A stretch of 44,368 nucleotides of DNA from Trachelipus rathkii (Eukaryota; Arthropoda; Malacostraca; Isopoda; Trachelipodidae). This document shows positions 33,341-44,250 of this stretch, piece after piece. The stretch spans positions 1 to 44,368 of the forward strand of contig JABUQX010113209.1 of NCBI GenBank assembly GCA_015478945.1, in the 5' to 3' direction. The position numbers and the translations under genes are program-made. The notes below the pieces were generated by a model. It searched no databases. It saw only the letters and a list, made by a program, of their open reading frames with translations, and was not told the DNA's origin. Numbering within the stretch: position 1 is the first letter of the stretch; each line of letters begins with the position of its first letter.

Positions 33341-36300
33341 GTGTATAGTATTACGGGATAAGTAAGGTATTTGTCACTTGAGTGGGAAATGGGTAAGTGT
33401 AGGATTGCTAAAGTCGTCTAAAGAAATTAATGCAGGGCAATGTATGGAGTCGCGTGATATAGTCGGAAATGATAGACCAGGGGGGAGATTAGAAGAGGAG
33501 AGTGAGGAAGCCTTAAAAGAGAAACTTGAGAATATGTTAGGGTATATATCGGTATTATGGTGATTATCAGAGGGGTGAAAAAGTAGTGTTATTTATTATG
33601 TACAAGACACGAGGAAAGTTTATTCTGCGCTTTTTCTTGTTCGGGGAATCGGCTCAAGTCTAGGCGTGCGTTCATGTAAGGAGACTAAATAGCAGAAATG
33701 TAATAGTCTGTATTACTCCTTGATAATACGAGAGAGAGGCAGAAGCTATTCTATTAGATTAAGGATTTTATTTATAGAAATGTATGTCGGGATGTTCATG
33801 AAGTGTTTTGACAGCATGTGATTAATATTGAATTCGGCCTTTGTCTATGGTATTAGTGATCGACGTTGGAAGAGGATCATGCATACGGATGTGCAATAAG
33901 TTTTAGTTCTTCTGTTATAAACGCTTGGGCTTATGAAATTTGTATGAAAAGTCATGTTGTTTAAACTGTTAAACTACAAAAACATCCGTCTCTATCAATG
34001 GAGGGCCGTCTTAAGCACACACTACAAATTCCACTGCTAAAGAGACAATCCATTCTTACGCAGCTGCTTAGACGTAGATCGTGTCCTGCTCCTTTAAGAC
34101 AGATGTGGAAGATTAAGCCGCACTATCAAGTGAATATCGGAATCTACCTCTTCTAGGAAATCTAGCGGGACTCTCATCTCAAGAGCTAATGTTCTAAAAC
34201 CTGAAGTCATTGAAATCGAGAATATGTGCGAGTCCCCAATCCATAGTTGTGTCTGCGTGTGTTTATAAATAGTCGTTGCCGTGTCATATGCAAGAAGCTC
34301 TATTATAACAGTGTCGCGGGGGGTGCCGAGAGCATCATGTTGTATTGATGTAGAGTCGAGGATCTGTACGAAACTGACATACACATGAACCTATGATGCC
34401 AATGTAACCTAAATCAAGGATGTTCATGAGCATCTTACATTAGCATATGATTCCCACCACATAACGGACCCTATAGGACATTAAACTCGAACAACGCTAT
34501 ATAGACATTTTCAAGCATCTGCTTCAGCAAATTTTTGTTGCACGAAAAAGTGAAGATGTGATAACTAATTCCGGATTGACGAGGTTCTGGAGAGAGAGAA
34601 AAAAGTTGTCAATTCCGACGAACGCGGAATACGAGTAGCTAGCGTTGATGTGAGTGGAGGCGCTGCGTGCCTGCTAGATCATTGTGATATAAATAGTGTA
34701 GTGGTGGTATAGGATGGATAATATCATTATTATAGTGAGTATGGGTAAGTGCACTGCGGTATTGCTAAGCATGGTGGTGATTCGCGTGCAGTGAGGTAAG
34801 AAGTGCGGGTTGAAATGGATGTGAGATTAAAGTTGAAGAAGAAGATCAGAGGAGGTTAGACAATAAATAATGTGCAACATAGAGATAAATAATATGTACG
34901 AAGGATGTGGACTGCATATGGATTGTGTTGAGTAGGGTATCTAACATTAGCGGTGTTCTAATGTGTGTGGGTATATATCATCTTGTTGGGCTAAGAGGCT
35001 AGTAAGTGAATCATGATGGCGCTGGAGTAGCGGACACATTTTGTTAGTTGAGGTTACGAGAGATGGGAGGGTTATACAAGTCGATGTTCGTACGTGTCGT
35101 TGCGCGGAAGGATATATAGACTCGGTTATATACTTGAAGGAGCTATGAATCATTAATAGTAGTCAAAGAGGTAGAGCATGATAAGGTGGGATGCATAGGG
35201 GAGTGAGAATAATCATGCGGTTATGGGCTGGAGGATAATTTATGTAATAAGGATGAGTATATGGTTGAGATAATTAATAGTTGTATATGGGAGACATGAG
35301 TCATGCCTGGGTTAAATGTATGAGCGTCCTGCTGTAATAGTACGATAATCAAGTATTTAGTACGTATATGAGCTATAGTAAGATTACGAGAACTAGGATA
35401 GTTTTAGATGGTTGTGTAGTGGTGGCGGTTTTTTAGGTGGCGGAATAGGGTGTGTAAGGATGAATTCGCGGTTGCGTGTGAGCGGGTTGGGTGTGATGTG
35501 GGATCGGTTAAGGAAATAGAATGATTAGGTTGATGATATTGTGTGTTGGATAGAGTATTAATGAGTTGCAGGGGTGAGTTGTTTTGGGGAGGTTCAGCAG
35601 AGAGGTTGATGATTATTATGATGAGGGACATAGGTATAAAAAGGTGACTAGTTTAGTCTAATAGAGAAGGAAGATCAGATATAAGGTAGAGTGAGGGTAT
35701 TATAACGTATATTAGAGTATACATATATTTACTCTTTCAGATTTTTATTATAGAATCCGTCAACTTCCAAGTGGTGATGAATGAGGGGTGAGATTACGGT
35801 ATGATGAATGTTGATAGAGTGGAGAAGGTAGGGTTTAGTTGGTAGTATGCTCGTATGTTAGAAATTAAGTAGTGTATTGTTGATTAATAATACACTGTTA
35901 TAGGTTTTAAGAGTATCTGCGTAATTAGTGTAGTGCTGTAATCTTTTAGGTGGTCAGAGACTACACAGTGACTACAAGATATTATGTAGTATTATGAGGT
36001 AACGGTATGTCTACAATAACTTATGTATATTTATTTATATATATTAGTGCGGTTGGCAGCGGACGGATCAGGATCGACAGACATTATCTGATGACGCTAT
36101 ATGCAAGACTAGTGTTCTGGTGTTCGCATCGTCCGTTGGACTTCGCGCGTAATCGTATGGACACGTCATTCACCGAATTTTTTATTTTATTTTTTAGTTA
36201 TGTTTTGTGGAAGGAGATGTTAGAAGATTCAAGATAAGATATATCTTATGAGTCATTTAGGTACTCGGATGCTCAGCGCTGATCGAGTAGAGAGCTACTA

Positions 36301-36540
36301 CTTAATGTTCTAGATGAGTGTAACGTATGATTATAGGTAGTGTTGATACATATCGGTCTCAGGTTCATACGACATGCCGTAACCTTGGTGGGCCGAGGGT
36401 GTTGAATTGCTGGAGATCCAGCCGCATTAGCGGTTAGTGGAATGGGACATACTCCTATCTGGCATCAGCAGTGTGCAGCTGGTTTTGGACGAATCTTCTG
36501 CTGTTACTGTGTATGTGCATCGAGATGCTGTGTATTGCGT
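33341..36540. other. G-rich, C-poor block without a recognised gene
   Basis: Most of this block has a G/T/A-rich plus strand with few C. The exception is about 33830-34680, which is balanced and holds a 96-residue minus-strand open frame (34094-34384, starting MYVSFVQILDSTSIQ) that I do not recognise. Frames at 34947-35153 and 35404-35631 (minus) are rich in Thr, Ser, His and Gln because of the base bias. The right edge (36370-36540) is again balanced. It may be very old transposon sequence. Confidence 0.35.
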
Positions 36541-37299
36541 AGGTTTTTGATGAGATTTTTACTTAATTCATAGCATAGTTATTATCATATTAAAATTATT
36601 AATAATGGGGACTAAAGAATGTCATATAGATGATGAAGTAAAATATTAAATATAAAATCAGGGTTTTACGCTATTCAACCCTCTCTTCTGCAAAAATCGG
36701 GTTCTTTTGAATCCATTTTTTTGTATGTAAAAATTTCTGGATCTTTTGTTAATAAATCTTCTACTTGAATATAAGTAACAGGTTTTATTATATTGTAAAT
36801 ATTAACGTAATAAAAAGGTCAATAATAATTAGGATTAAAAATACGAAAACAATCCTCTGAGTCACCGCCTCACCAATTTTAACGCTTTTGAATCTAGTAC
36901 AATCTTCTCGGTTGATTTTTTCCACTAAGTACGGTTTTGTATCAAAACAAATTGTTATCTTTGTGCGATTTTAAATCTAACATACTCGGAAAGGTGATGT
37001 ACCACTGGTGTAGAAAGATAATTAAAATCCATGTCCACAATTGTGCATTTATAAAGGATATTTAATAACTTTTCACAAAAGTGTAGAATTCTATTAGCTC
37101 TTGTGGTACCCTAATTTCTAACATTTTAAAAATATAAAAACTTCTAAAATGTAAAGGTGATGATCTAAGTAATAACTTATATTGAGCTACTGGTTGCTCT
37201 TGCTATTAAATGGTCAATTTTTTTTTTTTTGTTATTAAGTTTAAGTATATTATATCCTTAAGAACGTGGGCCCTGGTCAACACTGCGCCCCGAGCGCTG
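36541..37299. other. AT-rich unique sequence
   Basis: No clear frame. The minus strand at about 36850-36970 has a short open stretch (KPYLVEKINRED, then CTRFKSVKIGEAV) that looks protein-like but could not be assigned. A GC-rich patch sits at 37266-37300. Confidence 0.4.
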
Positions 37300-37440
37300 C
37301 TATAGTATATATTATATATTATATAAGTAGTAGTATAGTAGTATAATGTATATAAATAGGGATATATATATAAGGAATTATAATTATATATACTACTATA
37401 ATATATATTAATAATATTATATATATATATATAATGTAGG
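37300..37440. repeat. (AT)n array
   Basis: TA repeat with occasional G (TAGTAGTA words). Confidence 0.8.
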
Positions 37441-38437
37441 TCCTTATATATAGCATAATGCCTATTATAGGAATTTATCTACATGAACTTTTAACAGGTT
37501 TCACATATATCAGAGTAGGGTACATTAAGGGCCTATGCTTTGGTGTTATCCATATACATTATTTCTCTACTTGCCAACTAGTAATTTTTTCAGTTATTAA
37601 ACCACCCCTTACAGAAATGTGACAAATATGTCACAGTAGAAGAAAGAATAGCACAGCTAAAATACCTATATGATCATTGACTGGGATAACTTAAACCTGC
37701 TAATTTATTCAATATTGTGCCATAAAATTTAAAAAAAAAATATATATATATAGTATTATAATATTATGAATATAGTATAGTAATAATAAGTATATATATA
37801 TATTATATATATAGATAAGTATGTATATATATATACCGGTAACGGTTCAATATCTTGGCAGTCGATAAGGTTAAATTTGTGCTTAAGGTGCAGTAATACT
37901 TCTCAAAAACTATAGGAAGAATACCATTTTTTGGGTATAATCATTTACAAAATAAGTCTCTTGAAGCAATTTGGTATATAAAAATAATTTAGATAAAAGA
38001 TAAAATAATAAAGATTTAAAAAATAAAAATTTGGGCGGAGCCAACGGAAAATTTGGGTGGGGTCATTCCTATGAGAAAATTAGAATAAAAGGAAGAAATA
38101 TTTATGATAAAAGCTCACAAATTATTAAATTTTAAACCTTATAATCTATTAAAGAAAGGTAATATATTCGTCTATGACATTGGTGTCTCTAAAGGGTCGT
38201 ATAGTCATTTTTCATTCTTTATTGCTATATGATCGTAATCCTTGGCTAAAATTTGGCATACATGTAGTAATGGTGTCACTCACAATTAGACGAGTATGTA
38301 TGCTGCAGCCCCCCCTTTTAAAAGTTTTAAGAATATCTTGGGTATGTTAGATAGGCTTTTATGCTTTTTTGTATTTGCGCCCAGGGTAGCATTATTTGGA
38401 AAAACAACTTTTAAAGTTGTTTTTTTTTTTTTTTTTT
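37441..38437. other. AT-rich spacer with one internal TA array
   Basis: A TA array lies at about 37735-37840. The rest is unique sequence, including GGGCGGAGCC near 38034 and a T-run at about 38420-38438. No gene recognised. Confidence 0.5.
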
Positions 38438-38471
38438 CCACTATATCTATATAATATTTATATATATATAT

Positions 38472-38508
<37 letters not shown>

Positions 38509-38560
38509 TAGTATATAATAATATATATATCTTATAACATTATATATATTCCAAACTTTG
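38438..38560. repeat. (AT)n array
   Basis: Phase-scrambled TA repeat directly left of the hairpin minisatellite. Confidence 0.85.
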
Positions 38561-38572
38561 TACCTTAGGTTT

Positions 38573-38753
38573 CCTTGTTCTGCAATGTGAACTCATCTAA
38601 TTATGTTTAATTGCTGTGGCAATGTGATGCCGTATAGGTAGCTTGCATTGCTCTGCAAGTGAGTCCATATAGGTTAGTTGCATTGCTCTGCAATGTGAGT
38701 CCGTATCAGGTTATGGTTGCAATGCTTGCAATTGAGTCCGTATAGGTTAGGTC
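38573..38753 (+). repeat. 36-39-bp hairpin minisatellite, 5 copies
   Basis: Tandem units begin near 38573, 38611, 38643, 38678 and 38717. The shared unit contains TTGCATTGCTCTGCAATG, in which CATTGC and GCAATG form a 6-bp stem with a TCT loop. It is followed by TGAGTCCGTATAGGTTAG. The central copies (38643-38677 and 38678-38716) are the most alike and the outer ones are eroded. Confidence 0.8.
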
Positions 38754-38814
38754 AAATGTACCAACCTTTAAGTTTAAGGTTATGTATAAAGGTGGGTTAG
38801 TAGACACAGATTGA

Positions 38815-38900
38815 ATATAATATATATATATATATAATAATTAATATATATATATAAATATATGTAATATATGTATATTATTATATATTATATATAATCT
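38815..38900. repeat. (AT)n array
   Basis: TA repeat. Confidence 0.85.
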
Positions 38901-39044
38901 ATTGCTTTTTTTCAAGTTCACTCCTATGTTTGTGTCCCGAACTGATTCAGTTGAGTCACGTGCGACTCACACATGTCTCAGGCAAGAACTTGGTTTGGTT
39001 GCACAACATCAAACAACGAAAGGTGATTAAAAAGTGCAATTTTC

Positions 39045-39160
39045 CCATATATATTATATTATAGTATTATAATATAAGTACTTATATAGTGCAATATTAA
39101 TATATATATATATATTATTATATAATATATATAATAATAATATTATATATATATATAACG
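39045..39160. repeat. (AT)n array
   Basis: TA repeat with one short interruption. Confidence 0.85.
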
Positions 39161-39550
39161 CCGTAAGAGGGGCCTCATCGGCTCCCAAATAGGGTGTAAC
39201 AAAATGCCTAAGTTATTGGAGAAGACTGATTTTTTTTTTTTCAAAATTTTTTGTTTATATGTTAATTGTTATGCCTTTAGGAGTAAATTAGTATCATTGT
39301 ATTGTATATAAATAAATGATTAAGTTAGATGAGCCGTAAGTAAACGTGGACCTGAATTGCTTATCATCCCAATTTGAGCGGCTGGGAATCTCGTCCACTC
39401 CAATTTTCATATCCTAAGTAAATCCTCAACTTAAAGTTTTTATAATAATATTATGATAAGTTCATATCTTTCATTTTATAAACAATGTTATTATCATGAG
39501 ATACTTATCTTAAGAATAATTGGGTCGTAAAACGTAATATTAAAATTTTC
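39161..39550. other. Unassigned spacer
   Basis: Unique, moderately AT-rich sequence between the TA array and the palindrome cluster, with a T11 run near 39231. No frame. Confidence 0.5.
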
Positions 39551-39744
39551 AGTTTGCGTCGTTTTTTCAAACTGCAAAATCTTTAAAAAAAAAAGGCTCG
39601 CCTAACGAATGGGAATTTCTTTAATCGTTAGAGTGCTATTAGCTTTTTAATTCTGTCTTATACAGAATTAAGGAAATTCTTTCGTTTGGTGAGCGTTTTT
39701 TTTTTTACGTATTTTGTCAATGTTTGACAAAAATGAACGCAAAG
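39551..39744. mobile_element. Long imperfect palindrome, copy A (foldback/MITE-like)
   Basis: The left arm reads AGTTTGCGTCGTTTTTTCAA, then CTGCAAAATC, an A-run, GGCTCGCCTAACGAA and GGAATTTC. The right arm is its reverse complement with small changes: GGAAATTC, TTTCGTTTGGTGAGCG, a T-run, ACGTATTTTG, GTTTGACAAAAATGAACGC. The arms are about 85-90 bases around a centre near 39645-39665 that itself contains an inverted ATTCTGT/ACAGAAT pair. There is no coding potential. Confidence 0.65.
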
Positions 39745-39856
39745 CGCTGTTACAAAAGTAAACAGCAGCTCAAGCGTTTAGTCTCCTTTTTAAACAGTAT
39801 ATGGTATTTGCCATCCATCGTGTATGAATGGGTTTGAAAAACTAACTAAAATGTTC

Positions 39857-40030
39857 GAGTTGCGTTCGTTTTTGTGTCAAACGCCAAATCGTAAAAAAAT
39901 GCTCACTCCAAACGTAAGGAATTATTCCTAATTCTTTGTATCTATATACAGTCAGAATTCAAGGAAATTCTTACGTTTGGTAAACGTTTTTTTTACGATT
40001 TTGCGCTGTTTTGAACAAAAAACGAACTGT
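39857..40030. mobile_element. Long imperfect palindrome, copy B (foldback/MITE-like)
   Basis: Same design and sequence as copy A. The left arm runs from GAGTTGCGTTCGTTTTTGTG through GCTCACTCCAAACGTAAGGA. The right arm runs through GGAAATTCTTACGTTTGGTA, the T8 run, ACGATTTTGCGCTGTTTT and ACGAACTG. The centre is CTATATACAG. Confidence 0.65.
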
Positions 40031-40078
40031 AATGTTATTAATCATGTAAGGATGCAATCCTTTTATTTTATATACACA

Positions 40079-40205
40079 GAAATATACGATATTCTTTATC
40101 GTTTGTATGCGTTTCTTTTACGGATCTTGAGCTGTTTGACAAAAACGAATATGCAAACGCTGTTGACCAAAAACGAATGCAAACTGCTCAGCGTTTTAGG
40201 CTCCA
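40079..40205. mobile_element. Partial palindrome, copy C (right arm only)
   Basis: Only the right-arm order is present: ATTCTTTATCGTTTG, GCGTTTCTTTTACGGATCTT, GCTGTTTGACAAAAACGAAT, then a repeat of the ACGAATGCAAAC segment. It ends in CTCAGCGTTTTAGGCTCC, which also follows copy A (CTCAAGCGTTTAGTCTCC at about 39770-39788). Confidence 0.55.
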
Positions 40206-40829
40206 TATTTTAACGTTATACGTCAAGATACCAATGCAAGAGAAAACTTCATAATCAGTTCTGCAACATGAACAATCGGGATTATCAGCTTTGGGAGTAT
40301 CTGCGTTATCTTTTGCATAAAGTTGTGAAACCATCTTGCTGGAATAATGCATAGTCATAGATTAGGGCCTAAGTTAAAAAACTTTATCTGCCTATCTTTC
40401 ATACGGAAAGTGTATAAAAATTATTTAAAATTAGAGGTATTTGGACAATCGTTTTGTAAAATACTATTAATAATTAGACTTTATGAAGAAGCAAATTGGA
40501 CCGATTGCCACTCAAATTTTAAAACGCTGACGCAAAGAGCCAGATTTACAATTTTTATAATAAAACATATTTACCTTTTGCAGTTATCATTTGGATCATC
40601 TACAAATGAACAATCTTTTTAAGTATTGATATTTCTTTGGTACCAATCAATGTTAGTAACAAATATTTGACCTGTATGATTCTTAGCAATAAACCTAAAA
40701 TTTACCCCATATATAAATGCATTCAGAAGAAAAAGAACAACAAACATAATGGACGTGTATGAAAAATAAAATATTTTATTACAGGAACAAAAAAACATTA
40801 TTTACATATTTTCTAGCTTCTACTTAAAA
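40206..40829. other. AT-rich spacer, open frame without match
   Basis: A plus-strand open frame of 91 residues (40347-40622, starting MHSHRLGPKLKNF) has ordinary composition but no motif I recognise and no splice context. It is left unassigned. The remainder leads into the 3' end of the LINE. Confidence 0.35.
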
Positions 40830-40849
40830 TGGGCTATTTCCCCAGTGAA

Positions 40850-41560
40850 CGACTTGCCGCCACATGGACCGAATTACTATACCGGCTATTTCTCACAAAT
40901 CTCCTGTAAGATCATGCATCTGTCTTGTTCTGCAGAAACTCTCCAACGACTCTGTCCATCCACATCTCAGACGCCTCACATCCTGGACGCTCCCCCTCTC
41001 TTCCCATCGCCTTGTGCGCTCACGTGTCGCTCAAATCTAACTTAGTCTTCCGACACTTCTCTTCCCTCCGTATCTCATTCTAGATACTTCTGGGCACTCG
41101 TTTGTTCTGCCATCTCTTGACCATTCGTGACCACCGCACTGTTCACTCCCTCCACAAGCTCCACCAAACGCTTCTCACTGCCGTCATATCGCGCCCTAAT
41201 ACTCCTCATTATCCTCGCTCCTGCTCCTCTTCTTGTCACTCTCTATCAGTCTAACACACGCATCTGCGCACGCCTCCAACTTTGCTCTATCTCTCGTTAA
41301 GAGCGCCATGCTTCAATGCCCATACATCAGATTGGCTCTCATTATACTTGTGTATATCCCGATCTTGACTCGTACTCAAATTGCTTCTTTCCTTCAACAA
41401 TGGGAACAGCATTGCTACTGGTCCATTAAATTTCACAATTCTCTATTTAATTCAACATTGTGTCTTTCCTCACCTATAAGTGCAACCCGCAAGTATTTAA
41501 ACTGGTCCGTTTTGTCTCAGATCCTTTCTCTCATTCAAACTTACCCTCCCTCAGGACATC
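40850..41560 (-). pseudogene. LINE C-terminal region and 3' end
   Basis: Short fragments such as IMRANLMYGH (about 41310-41340), LTRDRAKLEACADACVR and, near the end, MHDLTGD (about 40895-40915) fit the connection/zinc-finger side of this LINE type, where relatives read IVPTALYGAE and WMDxV. The match fades at about 40830. No poly(A) tail could be distinguished. Confidence 0.45.
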
Positions 41561-41577
41561 TTCCATTCACCTCTCGA

Positions 41578-42260
41578 TCAACACACCTCTTGTCTTCCTC
41601 GATTTATCCTATACGCCTCTCCTCCAACTCCTCTCTCTCCAACCTCAAGAAAACTTTGCAGTCTCTCTGACTTTGTGCAACACCAACACCAAAGTCCTAC
41701 CGCGTAATCCAAACATCTCATCTCACACTCTTCCGCACCGATCTCCCCACAACTGTCCATGTATATAATAACAGCTTTGGAGACAGCTACGCTCCACTGC
41801 TCACCTCCGTTGTAATCATCAAACCATTTCCTCACCGTGAACATAGTGCTATACTCTGCACTACTGTTCACAAAGTGCTTTATTGCTTTTAACAATTCTC
41901 AGGTAGTCCTACTCCTATCTCTCTATGCCCTCCACAACGCTCTGGGCATCATCAGAATAGCCCTTTCTAGGTCACAAAGCTGCAGTATGTTTTTCTATAA
42001 ATCCCAATTCTCTTTCACTTTATCATCTTTAAAGTGAAACGAACAGCAGATCTATAGTCGATCTCTCCCGTCTGTAAGAGGCCATGTGCCGACTCTTCTA
42101 GCTGTACTTTCCACACTTACTGTCTCTCAGCTTCTCTCCTAAAATCCTTAGTAGTCTTATCGCGATGTGTACATTATGCAAGTCCCTCTATAGTTCCACA
42201 TTTCCGTTTTATCACCGTTTTATATATGGGGCAGATTGTTGCCTCTACTGTCCATTCACC
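41578..42260 (-). pseudogene. LINE reverse transcriptase region
   Basis: From about 42220 downward the minus strand shows YRGTCIM (cf. NYRGI), LEESAHGL (42078-42112; cf. ESQHGFR), STIDLLFVSL (about 42030-42061; cf. RSTTDLLF), CDLERA then MPRALWRA (about 41935-41980; motif A, cf. DLEKAFDRVPR), LLKAIKHFVNSSAEYS (about 41840-41895) and IYMDSCGEIGAEE (about 41740-41790; cf. YMD following GVRQG). The FADD box that should follow EMRCL is missing, and LQSFLE comes soon afterwards, so several codons around the active site are lost. The longest clean frame is 41578-41895. Confidence 0.7.
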
Positions 42261-43149
42261 AGGCACACTCATACTCTCCAACAACCTATGTCAGCAGATT
42301 AACATCCAGTCTTTTTCTCTCAACTCCATTTCTTCAGCATTCCTCTGCAACTATCATCTTCTCCAGCCGCCTCCAAACTCTTCATACCTCTCACGCAACA
42401 TTCATCTCCTCCTCCGTGATCGAGCCACTCCTCCTCCTCTCTCTAAGCCCCCTCAAATAGGCTGCTCTCGCAGTCCTCTCTCCCTAAGTCCTCCACACTT
42501 GTACAGAATGCAATAGATAGAATCTCTGCCACCTCTGTCAATCTCCCTTGGTTACTATTTCTCAGATCTTCCATTTCGTCCTTTAATAGCTCGTGCCATG
42601 GTGCTGAGCTTTTCCTTAATTCTTGCTATATTAAAAACCAGTCGCTCTTAACGCTGCACATTCTCTTCCAAACCCCGTTTCCGATTTTGTCCCAGTGTTT
42701 CCTTTCCATCCTTTTCATTCTCTTAATCAGACTCTCGCCGAGCCTCTACATATTCTTTTCTCTCCAACTCACCTCTCGTTTTTATCCATTTCCTAAAACA
42801 TCTTTTCTCCTCTTGTACAGCAGTTTTAACACGTTCTGTCTACCATTGTGTTTTCTTCTTTTTGGGTTCCTGCCACCATTTTTTATCCCATTCGTCCTTC
42901 TGCCCTCTTTAGCACCGCTTCCTTAAAAGTGTTGCAGCACTCCTCAACACTTTGTCCCCTCCTCTTACTGCTGCATACTTGTTTCTTATTTCTCTCGCTA
43001 TATGATTTCTCGTATCAGCATACGCTGCCGCTTCTTTGATCTTTCTATTTGTCACTCTCTTCTCATCCTTTTCTTGTAATGCAAGAGTAGGGTTTCTTTA
43101 ATAACTATCTCCCCAAACACTCTGATTAGTCGATGTGCTGCATTCTCCA

Positions 43150-43915
43150 GCACGGATGTGTAACACCCTCTGATCATCTCTAAGCACATCTCAGTTTAAT
43201 TAGTCACCAGTATCTATGTCATCACATGGATTTCTCTACATAGTCAACAAACTTTCTCTGCTCCACCAAGTACCAGAATGTCCACTTATGTAACTTTCTC
43301 TATGTGTATAGACAGGATTGTTTCATTGAACCGTCATCTCATTTCTGCATAGCAGAAATCCACACTCTCTCTCCGAAGCTCTATTTCTTCGCCAACCGTC
43401 GCTGAAGCTTCTCTATGACACCTCCACACCTCTTCTGTGTTCAACATGTCGCATTGCTCAAATCTCCCATTATCACATTTCGTTCCGCATATGGGCGACC
43501 TATTTTTAAAATTTCCTGCAGTTCCGATAAAACTCTGCCTCTCAGCTTCAGTTCTTCTGTTGCGTGCATTATACCTTATAACACTATACCTGCATTACTG
43601 TTCCATTTTGAATCGAGAACACATCATTCTTTCATCCGCATAGGTCCACACTTCTCTACTCCTGCGCTCATTTATCTTCAGTCAAAATTAGAGTTCAGCC
43701 TACCGTCCATGTCTGTGATGTGAGCTGCCTCTGAGAGCCTGCATCTGGACTCCATTTGATAGTTATGTGATGTATTGTTGCTTACCCACTCTATCGCCAT
43801 AGAGTCTCGTCTCACAGACTCCAAAATATCCAACTCTTTCCAAGCACATTCAGCTCCACCATCTCCTCCTCCTTACCCCTAAAGGGGTTCCAACATTCAG
43901 GTAGACCTATTGCAA
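43150..43915 (-). pseudogene. LINE endonuclease region
   Basis: Minus-strand reading from about 43910 gives, across frames, an STWN-like start, then LRGKEEEMVEL-like sequence and CETRLYGDRV (about 43790-43890). This corresponds to the conserved N terminus of AP-type endonucleases, where the Glu of the ETR motif helps bind the catalytic metal. Later parts (WxGxxD-type and SDH motifs) cannot be read reliably. The domain nicks target DNA to prime reverse transcription. Confidence 0.6.
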
Positions 43916-43929
43916 GGCTTCTCCCGAAG

Positions 43930-44180
43930 GATTTTCCGTTTACAGGTCCCTCTAGATCGCGCGGAGGTCGGCTCCGTCCTAATCAGTCCTGGTCGAGGCA
44001 AAACAGTAGTTTCTTGAGCATTTCACTTGGCCAGCGCTTGCCTAGGCTGTCCTGGTTGCACTGTGTTTTTGGTCCCGAGCCCTTATTTGTATATTCGGGA
44101 TGCCTACCCTCAGCTAGAGGGTACTCCCGCCATCGCCACCCGTGGGGGATCGCGCCTGGAGGGGTAACTCCTCCCCGGCT
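43930..44180 (-). promoter_or_regulatory. GC-rich LINE 5' leader
   Basis: The most GC-rich stretch of the window. Read on the minus strand it starts CCGGGGAGGAGTTACCCCTC, containing a GGAG/CTCC stem, and includes CGATCCCCCACGGGTGGCGA and ACAAATAAGGGCTCGGGACC. Full-length LINEs of this kind carry an internal promoter in the leader; promoter activity here is inferred from position only. It ends abruptly at AT-rich DNA near 44180, which marks the element's 5' end. Confidence 0.5.
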
Positions 44181-44184
44181 ATGG

Positions 44185-44192
44185 ATATAGTA

Positions 44193-44228
<36 letters not shown>

Positions 44229-44250
44229 GATATAATATATATGATATATA
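44185..44250. repeat. (AT)n array at the LINE 5' boundary
   Basis: TA repeat flanking the 5' end of the LINE. The final 118 bases to 44368 are unique and unassigned. Confidence 0.85.

Larger units (their letters stand above)
40830..44180 (-). mobile_element. Near full-length APE-type LINE, heavily frameshifted
   Basis: On the minus strand the order of a complete non-LTR element is visible: a GC-rich leader (about 43930-44180), an apurinic-type endonuclease, a linker, a reverse transcriptase and a C-terminal/3' region ending about 40830. The 3.3-kb length fits short single-ORF elements such as RTE-like LINEs. Lys/Glu/Arg-rich coding on the minus strand explains the C/T-rich plus strand. Frames change every few dozen bases, so no protein could be made as written. 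Open frames on the plus strand across this block are shadows. The clade (RTE-like or a relative) is inferred from memory of RT wording. Confidence 0.8.

Noticed and set aside
40845..43723. Many plus-strand open frames rich in Ser, Leu and Pro
   Set aside because: They are antisense shadows of the minus-strand LINE; the motifs are on the other strand.
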